This document shows, piece by piece, positions 37,501 to 46,700 of a DNA stretch of 64,000 nucleotides; within the stretch, counting starts at the first letter, position 1; each line of letters begins with the position of its first letter. The DNA is from Gonium pectorale (lineage: Eukaryota > Chlorophyta > Chlorophyceae > Chlamydomonadales > Volvocaceae). Where the stretch lies: NCBI GenBank assembly GCA_001584585.1, contig LSYV01000023.1, positions 1,057,065-1,121,064 on the forward strand, given 5' to 3'. The position numbers and the translations under genes are program-made. Below the pieces are notes generated by a model that was given only the letters and a program-made list of their open reading frames with translations, did not search any database and was not told where the DNA came from.

Positions 37501-38663
37501 TCAGAGCTCGCTGTGAGCATTGGGCGGTACCGGCCCTTGCATGTCGAGGAAGAGTACATAGCCTCCGAGCAGAGTGAGGAATAACACGACCACGAGTGTG
37601 GCGATGAAGCTGGGCGGGAAGGGTGAAGGGCGCAGGAGCGCGAGGTCCGCCTCCAGGGCCTCCTTGCTGCCCTCCGGCAGAAGCTGCAGGCCCAAACAAG
37701 GCAGGGGTGGCAAGAGATTGCAAACGGATGGCAAGACTCAGCATCGCGCAGCTAGCGGACTGAGGGCATCTCAGCAGGGCTAGGAGGGCCGACGCGCATG
37801 CACTAGGCTAGGGGGCAAGGCGGCGGCGGCGGCTTTACATGTCTAATGACCCCGGATAATACCCGTTCCGTGACCAGCCGCTACGGCACGAGGTCGCAAA
37901 TCACATTCAATAGCACAGCTGGCACATGATGGATGGCCTGTTGTCCAGTGGCACGCAACTCGCAGCAGCTGACAGTGGCCGAAACCCGCCGCCGCCCCGC
38001 CCCATGCCTCACCACCTCGCAGGTCGTCGCCATAAGCGAGTCAGCTGGGCTGCCGGTGCGCGCTAGGACTTGTGCACGCTGGCGCGCCGCCACTGACCGC
38101 TGGGCGCAACCCCGGCTACTGCACTACCTTGCCGACAACGCTGTATTTGGTGTTAAACTTGGCAATCCAATCGTCCAGCGTCTTGAGCTGCTTCTCGGTG
38201 CAGTCCGACAGGTTGTCGTTGCACTCTGCCATGTCCACCTTCATGATGGCCAGAGCCCGGGCGCACTCACGGCCCGCAAAGGCCTCGTAAGGGCCGCCTG
38301 GAGGAGCACGGCGCGGATGTCGGGGAGGGTGTGGGCACAGGAGGGGGGGGTGTCTCGCGCGCGCGGCGAAAGCATGGACAGCGCGGCAGCAGCCTAAAGG
38401 CGCAATGGAGCCCAGTTTCAGGCCCGCACACTGCTGGGCGAGTGCACCAGGCCCACAGCGGAGTGACCCCTGGGACCGGTGGATACAGGGAAGCGCCATC
38501 GCATCCCCGACAGGATGGCTTGTGAATCCCTCGCACCTTTGCCGTAAAACTCCCGTGCAGCCGAAACGTCATAGACGGTACCCTTGACGGCGATGTAGAC
38601 CGGCTTGCCCGAGTCCGACCCGTCATACTCAAGAAGCTGTGCCGCTGTGAGCGCTTTTGCCAT
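37501..38663 (-). CDS. MAPR-like heme-binding protein (cytochrome b5 fold) with C-terminal membrane anchor
   Basis: Three minus-strand exons, 38663-38537, 38297-38128 and 37683-37501, join in phase to 159 residues. The b5-like domain starts almost at the N-terminus (LTAAQLLEYDGSD, then VYIAVKGTVYDVSAAREFYG) and continues GGPYEAFAGRECARALAIM and LKTLDDWIAKFNTKYSVVG. The tyrosines of VYDV and FYG and the Lys-Tyr of TKYSVVG align with heme-contact residues of PGRMC1. Members bind heme and support P450 and sterol metabolism in animals and yeast. The third exon encodes a single hydrophobic helix at about 125-145 (FIATLVVVLFLTLLGGYVLF) and a short tail, so the protein looks tail-anchored, whereas PGRMC and plant MSBP proteins are anchored at the N-terminus. 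The ATG at 38661-38663 is the only one that leaves the domain intact. The gene is divergent from the four-helix gene. Confidence 0.88.
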
Positions 38664-39075
38664 TGGCGTCGACGAGGTTGTCCGTCAGGCGGTGCCCGTG
38701 GCGGCAATTTCCGAGGCGCGAAACTTCCAGAAGCGTGCACCGGCAATTCCTGACCCGGTATGTTTAGCAAATAGACACAGATAAGTGCACCGCTGAGTCC
38801 TTGGAAGAAGCGCACCAGTCAAGGGCCTCCGCCGCGTCAGCCACACTAAAGCAATGTACGCGGTTGCCTTGAGAATACGGTAACGGTCTTTGGTAAGGTG
38901 GGCACAAAAGCGGCCAAGGTTCCGGTTCCAGCCGAAATACGACAGGCATTGGGAGATTGGGATATAATCCCCCAAAACTTCTGCTAACGCCCCATTGACT
39001 TTGAAGTGCCGACATTCCCACTGTCCACCTCGACTCCTACTGACTCAGCACTACCGGCTTCCGGCAACAGCCACC
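38664..39075. promoter_or_regulatory. Head-to-head intergenic region (MAPR-like and four-helix genes)
   Basis: Only 412 bases separate the two start codons. GATATAATCC at 38961-38970, about 110 bases upstream of the plus-strand ATG, is a possible TATA box. The plus-strand start has a strong context (CCACCATGG). No distinct element for the minus-strand gene is recognised. Confidence 0.4.
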
Positions 39076-40277
39076 ATGGACTGCACCTGCGGCATCAGCA
39101 TCAGCATCAAGCGCACGTCAAACAGCCATGTCCGCAACGTGATGTGGGCTCTGGGCGGCGCGCTGGCGAGCACCATTGTCATCTTCGGCGCCCTGGGCTC
39201 GGTAAGTCTGGTCGCTGGCCATCCTATTGCTGCTACCGCATATTCGGCCAGCGGTTGCTTTGGTTGACGGTGCTTTTTATTGCGGGCTTCAAGTTGACAA
39301 GCGTTGACCGGGTCGCGCCACCTCCACCTTGCCCCTCGCAGATTCAGAACCAGTGCAGGAATGAGGACCCTGCTCTCCTTGCGGGTATCAACGGCTTCAG
39401 CATGGGCCTCAGCTGCAAGAAGGTCAGTTGCCAGCGCACGTCATGCCAGCGATGCAAACTTGTCGACGCCAATTCGACCATGCTTCCCTCCTAGACTATC
39501 CTTTCTGTACAGATAGCCTCTCTCTTTACTGATGATGCGCAGTTCTGGGCCACCATTGTTGTGCTTATATGCCCACGATGGACTTATGCATACATGAGCC
39601 GCACCCGGCTGCCGCATGTAATAGGCATACACCCATGCCATCTTGAGTTTCATTACTCAAGTGCCACTGCACATTGCTGATGCCAACCTGGCCTAGCGTT
39701 GACCTGTTGACCGCCGCCGTCACTAATCCTGCTTTCCTACGCCCCACCTGCAACGCAGCTTTACCGCTATTACTGGTTCATCACCGCCCTCGACCTCGTC
39801 GCCAGCGTGTACGGCCTGTGGACTGCCGCCACTGGCGCCCTGTCAGCCAACCGCGGCGCCGTGGTGGGCCTCGTCGTCATTGCCAACCTGCTGACCATCA
39901 ACATGACTGATGCCTTCTACAACATCCTCGATATCGTCAAGTTCCAGGAGGGCACCGGCCGCGACCGCGCCCATGCCATGGTTGCGGGCTGCATCATGAC
40001 CGCCGTCTTCCAGGCCATCGCGCTGTTCCTTGCGGGTATGGACGCCTCTGCCGCCTCCGAGTCCCCTGCATCCGTCGAGGAGGCGCCTAAGGCCAAGGCC
40101 GTCGAGCTCCCCGTTGCCGCACCCAAGGCCGCCGAGCCCGACGCTGCGGCCCCCACCCCCGAGCCTGCTCCCGCCGTCATCACCGAGGCGCCCGCGGAGG
40201 CTGAGGCCGTGGCGGCTGCTGAGCCGGCCGAGGCCGAGCCCAAGACTGAGTCCGCTGTGGCGGTGACCGTTCAGTAA
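39076..40277 (+). CDS. Four-helix membrane protein with Ala/Glu/Pro-rich tail, function unknown
   Basis: Exons 39076-39201, 39342-39422 and 39759-40277 (TAA) join in phase 0 to 241 residues. Four hydrophobic helices are visible: VMWALGGALASTIVIFGALG, YYWFITALDLVASVYGLWTA, AVVGLVVIANLLTINMTDAF and AMVAGCIMTAVFQAIALFLA. A loop between helices 1 and 2 has two cysteines (NQCRNEDPALLAGI, LSCKK), and the N-terminus has MDCTCG. About 75 residues of Ala, Glu, Pro and Val follow helix 4, likely a disordered tail. Codons end almost always in C or G, with GCC, GTC and ATC dominant, which in volvocine algae suggests strong expression. TGTAA at 40694-40698 is a likely poly(A) signal. I do not recognise the family; topology recalls small tetraspan proteins. 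A decayed copy follows downstream. Confidence 0.8.
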
Positions 40278-41618
40278 TAGCTCGACCCAGTCACTGTGAC
40301 ATGCTACTGCTATTCTTATTAGCCTACTACTTGACCAATAACACCGCCTCGCACACCGAGGACGCCATGTGCGTTGGGCGATCCGGATCGCTGTGGAAGC
40401 CGTCGGGTCGGTGATATGTACGGTCCATGCTCTTGACCGCCAATTGACGTGAAGATGTCTGCAACTAGGTGCAACTACCCTACCCTGCTGTCGTGATCCA
40501 TTCCAATTGATTGGCTTTCTACCTATTCATTAGTGTACGCTCTTCCTCATGCGTACATAGATGTACATAGCTCTATAGAGTTATATAATCCTCTCTTAGC
40601 GGTTTTGGTGCTTAGCCTACGTGAATGGTGATGCTAGGAATTCTCTCCATTCAATGGTGAGACGCCGACGGCGGCTGCGGCAGTGTCGTCACCTGTAAAC
40701 CTGATGGTCTTCTTCCTGAGATGGTCCTCTGTGATAATCACCCTTCCCTAGGCTCCTCGTCTGGATACCGCACACAGGGTAGTTGTCCTGTGAGCACCCC
40801 AGCCAAGCGTGCATGTTCCTGTACAGGTTGGTATAGAGCACTGACACTATTCTCGGTAACTGTTAACCGGCAGCCGGGTCTGGTAACCGCTGCAGCAGTG
40901 GGATAGGCTGCTGCGGGCTCTCCTTAAGCGACTGGAAGCCATGGTGCGGGTATGGGGAAGATGATGAGCAGAAACGATTGCGGAAGCGTCAAAGTGCAGA
41001 AATGGTGCGGAACGTTTACGGCCCTCGGGTTCAGCGGCTGTGCTCCATGGAGGGTGGTGCCCAGCGGGGCCGTGTCCTCTCCCTCCACCGAATGACTCGG
41101 CATAGACTCTGCACTACTAGTCGTGGGTGTGGGTGCGGTCACGGACTAGATGATGCGAGCGACGAGCGATAACTGGACCTGCCCCCCTGGGGAAATGGCA
41201 CCTGCCCTGTCCACGGTGAGCAGCGCACAGGGCATCCCCCCATACCTCGATTGTCAATACCGTTAAAAGCTGCACACGGCTCTCACCCTGGTGCAGGACC
41301 TCGTCTCGTGCGCTTGATGTGCGTACATCAAGCATGCAGCGCTTAATTTACCAAGAGCTGAGACCTGTGCACCACAGCCTCTGCCCGTGTAGCTTCGTGG
41401 CTGGCATGTCCAGGTTTTGGGTGCTGGGGTGTGCGCAGTGTAATGGTGTTGGGTCGCCACCGACTGTATCGTATGTCTGTTTGGATTGACTGCAGGTATT
41501 TCTTACACTCGTCACGCCCGGAGCGCGTGTGGAACTCGGGAAGTAGGGAGGTAGGGAAATGGGGAAGGCGGGAGGCGGGGACATTGTAGGGAAGAGGGAG
41601 ATTGGGAAGTGTGAAATG
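40278..41618. other. 3' UTR and intergenic sequence, no gene seen
   Basis: The 3' UTR of the four-helix gene probably ends near 40715. The remainder has comparatively AT-rich patches (for example TTATATAATC near 40582) and short ORFs without family similarity or splice support. Confidence 0.35.
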
Positions 41619-42925
41619 GGAACGCGGGCGCGCTGGGCTCGGTGAGTCTGGTCGACAAGGCACGGCGACAATTGTTGTGCTTGTGCACGGCCATTGCACC
41701 GTGCACAAGCATTCACTCAGAGCAAGAAGTCCGGTGAATCGACCCCTTGTCGCTCCCTCCCTCGTAACTCCACGGAAGCGGCCTGCTCCTGTGGCTGGCA
41801 CAGCCCCAGCACACGCTACACTAATGTGTTTTTGCTGATGAAAAGATAGCACATTCCGCGAAAGCGGGCCGGCGCTGCGTGCAAGGAAGGCCGCCTGATG
41901 TTTCTGCGGACCCCTCCAAAACGCCACCAACTTGCAACACCGACCCGAAGCCATACAGCCCTTGCCCTCGCCAACGCGGTGCCTCCATTCCCCAAGGCGC
42001 GGGCACTGTGTGCGAGTGTGCGCACAGAGCATCACTCCATTGCAGGTCCGCACCCTCTTTCGCGCTGCTCGGAAGGTGGAGCTCTGGTTCATGAACCGGG
42101 GCCTTTTCGGTGTGTGACCCGAAACCAGCTCGGCCCGACGTTGGGGTCGGTTGCACAACGGTTGCCCAACGAAATGGAACAAGCGCAGGGGCGTTGGTTG
42201 CCATCGGGTGGAGGCATTGCCTAATGCGTAACAAAATCATAAGCAGCTTGGGTTCCTGGGAATGAGGGGCTTCAAGGGGAACTGACCACCAACGATTTAC
42301 ACCGGCGCTGACCGGTCAACTCATCGTACGACGGAACTGCGCTGAAGTGCCAGAGCACCGCCTTCGAACGGATTTGACATGTTTGATGCCTGCTCTATAC
42401 GCTGTAGGAATTTCAAGCCGTTTCGTGCGCATTCAATTTGGGATGCCGTACTGCCAGACACACTGTTCACAGCCCGATCCGCACATTCTTGCTCTGAGTG
42501 ATTGTTGTGCTTGTGCACGGCTTCTGCACGGCCACCATTGTCGTGCCCACGATGGACTCGCACTCTGCTGTCGCATGTGATGGTCACACACCGTTGATAT
42601 CTTGCGTTGCGCACGATTAGCAGAATCACGAATGCACCGTTGCTTTACATGGCCCAGCGTTGACCTGTTTACCGTCGCCGTCACCCCATCCCCGCCACGC
42701 AGCTCTACCGCTAGAACTGGTTCATCAACGCTCTCAACTTGGTCGCCTGCATGTGTGGCATATGGGATGCTGCTAGCCCGCCACTGGCTCCCTGTAGGCC
42801 TACCGCGGCGCCGTATTGTCAAGTTTCAGGAGGGCATCAACCGCGACGCGTTGGTGGCGGGTTGCATGATGACCGCCGTCTGCCAGGCCACCGCCCTGTT
42901 CCTTTTCGGGAATGGACGCCGACGA
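41619..42925 (+). pseudogene. Decayed tandem copy of the four-helix membrane protein gene
   Basis: Sequence at 42703-42925 matches the third exon of the gene at 39076 (LYR.NWFINALNLVA, then IVKFQEGINRDALVAGCMMT and FLF). Codon 4 is a stop (TAG at 42712-42714 where the parent has TAT). About 90 bases are missing between GGCGCCGT and TGTCAAGTT, removing helix 3. The stretch 42530-42702 matches the parent's intron 2 (CCACGATGGACT; AGCGTTGACCTGTT). A fragment at 41619-41660 matches the exon 1/intron 1 border (GCGCTGGGCTCGGTGAGTCT). Exon 2 was not found, and about 800 bases of unrelated sequence bounded by inverted repeats separate the pieces. Retention of introns shows DNA-level tandem duplication and not a retrocopy. 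Confidence 0.82.
41692..42520. repeat. Inverted repeat bounding an insertion in the pseudogene
   Basis: The left arm at 41692-41728 contains TCACTCAGAGCAAGAA preceded by CCGTGCACAAG. The right arm at 42486-42520 contains the reverse complement TTCTTGCTCTGAGTGA followed by CTTGTGCACGG. The arms share a 16-bp and an 11-bp perfect block. ATTGTTGTGCTTGTGCACGG also occurs as a direct copy at 41671-41690 and 42501-42520. This looks like a non-autonomous element or a fold-back insertion; no transposase frame is seen between the arms. Confidence 0.55.
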
Positions 42926-42930
42926 CACTG

Positions 42931-43764
42931 CACCCGGTGTTGCAGGCCAAAGCTATTATCGGAGTTCTTTACCATTGTTGTCCTGCTCCATGCGGCAGAG
43001 GAGGGTACGAGCTTACGAGGATTGTTGGGATTGTCGGGACAGAGGGTTGACAAGTGTGCGACACCCATCTCGCCGATGTCGCGGCAATGTCCTTCGGCCA
43101 TAAATAGCTTCTGCTAAGGGTTAATCAGGTTGCGGCTTCCCCGCTCCGGGTTCCCTAGTGAACCCAGGATGATTTCCGCCCCGCAGCAGCTAGGATACCC
43201 GTGGGCATAATCCAAATACCTTACGATGAAAAGCCCGAGACACATCGAGTTGGTAGCCACCCTTGGTTAGTTGGTTTGGCCGGTATTGTCATCCTCGGGA
43301 ACGGTAACGGCAACCGACATCAACCACCCTGAGCCGTGAGCCCTGAGAAAATCATCGTTAGTTACAAAATGAGAGACTGCACCCGATTTAAAGGCTACTG
43401 GTATTCATTCCGATAGAATGACGCTTTTCATGAGGTTTCCGTGCCTCGTAGTAGGATGTAATTATGGCATTGGTGTCCCAATCAATGGTGAAGAATCGTC
43501 CTTTGAATTGTGTAGTTTCTAGGCGGTAAGGACCTCCCCGCAACGCCTACACCTCTGCAAGACCATCGGCTGCCTTGTAAACACTGCGACGAATAGTCAC
43601 TTTAGTACCATCCTGCAAATATTTTGCCCAAGCTCGGGGTCCCAAGGCCCATGCGTACGTCAAGTTGTGCTTCAAACGCAAAACCAGTGTAGCTACGACA
43701 TACACACGACTGCAGCCCCTGAAGGCTGACTCAGTCGTTGGGCGGCAGCAGCAACACAGTGCCG
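42931..43764. other. Intergenic region upstream of the CLC gene
   Basis: No exon is supported on either strand. The region is much less GC-rich than its surroundings. It must contain the promoter and leader of the CLC gene, but I see no clear TATA box. Confidence 0.35.
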
Positions 43765-46700
43765 ATGGGCCCCAATGGCGGGTTGGGCTGCACCGCGGCC
43801 CTCACGGGATCTGCTGTGGCGACGAGCCACGCGGTCGGAGCCATGGGGCCGTCGGCAGTAGTATCGGCCGCCGCGGCTGCCGCCGCGGCAGGGGGCGCAG
43901 CTGCGCTGCTGCCGGACCGACGCGAGGTGCAGGCGGCAGAGCGGAGGCTCCGCCACGCCGAATCGCAGCTCGCAAAATTTCCCCGCTACCGGGCCAACGA
44001 CTATGCTGTAAGTGACGGATCGCGATGGAGACCCAAGATTGTGGCACGGGCCAACGGGCGGCAGTACGATACGCTCGGCTCGTAGGGCCTCGGGGGAGTA
44101 GCTGAGTACGGCAGGGTGCCGGGAAGTGGGTGCAGCAGCTTGTACGGCATCATGAGCTTTCGTACGATCAGATAGCTCTTATGGAGAGTCCGGCATCGGG
44201 GAACGCCCATGTGGCCCTGAAGTTTGGTGTAAGAACTAGCCTAGTATGGTTCCGCTGCACGTTGTGGAGGGTCTGGCTCCGTTGCCTATGCAACAGCCCT
44301 GTCTACTTATAGTCAGGTAACTATTCTGGTAACACACCGGGGGGGGGGGGCGTCTGCTCGTATACCTCGCCCGCCATGCATGCCCTGTACTCGGCGCCCT
44401 GCTGGAAACATCACACCTTCGGGTGTGTATGTCCGTAGAGGCTGCCTTCCCCGTTTCTGGTTCTCTTTTTTTATAGCCTACAGCATGTTGCGAGCTGGCA
44501 ACTGAACTTTGAGCCATGGCATGCTCAGTCTGGCCTCCAGTCCATATCCTCACCCTCCCTCCACGCAGGTGGAGGAGTCGGACCTGCGCCGCTCGCTGGT
44601 CCTCAACACCACCGACCGCCAGTTCCGCGGGGAGGCGGCGTTCGCGTGGGCGCTCTCCCTGGTGATCGGACTGCTCAACGGCCTGGCCGGGTTCCTGTTC
44701 AACCAGGTCCGCACCCGGCCACCCGTTTGACTGGCTGTCTGCACTCTACGGGGAGGGCGGTGCCAGGACAGCGGGCGGCATCCGGCGGGCTTCTTCACTG
44801 GCCCAGAAGCTCGTGCGCCTGGCGGCGAGTTAGGACGCGCCTGCGCTGCGGGTGCTGGACCATAGCGGGCCCGCCGCGCGCGAATTCTCTTGGCGCGGGG
44901 CAGCCCTCTCCGCGGGCGACAGCGCGTATAGTGCGCTTGGTGCTGCACGCCACCCGTCCCCTGGGCGCTACGATACGCGTCCCAGCCTCCGTTACGACGT
45001 GCGTGCAGCGCCTGTCTCACACCCTCCGTCCCGGCTGCGTTGTGCACCACATCACAACCGCCCGCCATACGCCACCAGCGGACGACGACCACCGACCCAC
45101 ACCACCACCCGTATCCGATCGCGCGCACCCGCAGGGCATCTACATGCTCAACAAGGTCAAGTTCGACACCACGCTGCGCTTCATCCGGCCCGGCGCCGGC
45201 TTCGGGACGCCCTTCGCTGTCTACCTGGCCTTCACGCTGCTGTACGCGGCGGTGGCGGGCGCTCTGGGCAGCTACGTCAGCCCCCAGGCCGCCGGCAGCG
45301 GCATCCCCGAGATCCGCTGCTACCTCAACGGCATCCACGTACGCGGTCTGCTCACCATCCGGACCTTCTTCGCAAAGGCGCGTTGCCCGGCTGCCGCAGC
45401 TTGATACGTGACATCGGGAAAGCGGCCGCGGGAATCGCTCACGTCGTATGGCCCCTGCCCGTCCTGGGTCAGACATTAGTTGCCGCTTCCTTGGCCGTGA
45501 CTTTCAGCGCTGGCGATTCAGGGGCGGTGTGCACACACACGCGCGCGCGTGGTACATACGGCTTGCCCCGGCTGCCTTTTCTGGTTTCTGCGTTGCATGT
45601 ACTTACATACTGGGCGCACTTACCCCACTCCCCGCCCCGGGATACCCGGCGAGCAGACCGACCTCAACTCCCGCCCCCACCCCACCCTTGACCCCTGCCG
45701 TTTGCATGCCCCGCACAGTCCTTTGGCGTGCTGTTCTCCATCGCTGCGGGGCTGGTGGTGGGCAAGGAGGGCCCCTTCACGCACGTGGGGGCCATCATCG
45801 GAGGCGGCGTGGCGGGGCTGGGATCCACCACCCTCACGCGCGCCACCAACGGCCGCTGGCGCGCCGCGTTGCGGACGCGGTTCGGCCGCTACTTCCGCTC
45901 GTCTATCAGCCACAGGTGCTTACGGGGGTTTCGGGCTCACGTCCCGCTGGGGGCGGGCCACCGTGCGAGGGTCGTGGGCTGGAGATTACGGTAGTGAGCG
46001 GCAGGCTGTGTTGCTTCTGCTGGCGCCAGGGGGGCGGCCGGCTTGCCCTGCTGCTGGGCACAGCTCCAGGCTCCCTTGCGCTCGTCTGCCTCGGCTACTG
46101 TGTTTGCACGGCAGACTTGAAGCATGAAGATCTTGTTGCGTCTGGAGTGAAAGCGCTGAACCTGGTCATGCCGTGCGCGCGCGTCTCCAAACTCCCGCAG
46201 GGACTACGTCGCTGCGGGGGCTGCTGCTGGTGAGCCGCGGCTGCGCGTGGGGTGGGGAGGGCGCAGGATGGCCTCGGTGCAGTAAACGTCGGCGATGCCC
46301 GACTCGTTTGCTGCTTAGCGCTGTCGATTCAGCAGCCTTCATGTCCGCAATTACGGTACTGCCCTGGTGCTTTCTCACCAGAGTCCGCGCTGCGCAAATG
46401 CCAGTGCCCGCGCCTGCATCTTTCGCTGCCGCTGTTGCAGCTTGCGGCGACCACCGCCCGTGCATATGACGGCAGCGCTCTCTTTTGCATCCTCTGCAAA
46501 CGAACACCTGGCCTGCCTGGCAGCCTGACGCCGCGTGACCGGTGGGGCCCTCTGCAGGTGTGTCGTCCGCCTTCGGGTCGCCTATCGGTGGCATACTCTT
46601 TTCTGTCGAGCAGGTGTGTGGGCGGCACGGTGCATACCCGCATATATGGCATCCAATTCGGAAGGTGCGGTGTGGGCAGCGTGGCGAGATGGGAAGCGTG

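Noticed and set aside
41343..42182. 279-codon minus-strand ORF
   Set aside because: It overlaps the pseudogene fragment and the inverted-repeat arm, has no recognisable domain or splice support, and its composition is that of chance open frame in GC-rich DNA.
44550..45476. 308-codon minus-strand ORF
   Set aside because: Antisense to well-conserved CLC exons and intron; open only because of high GC.
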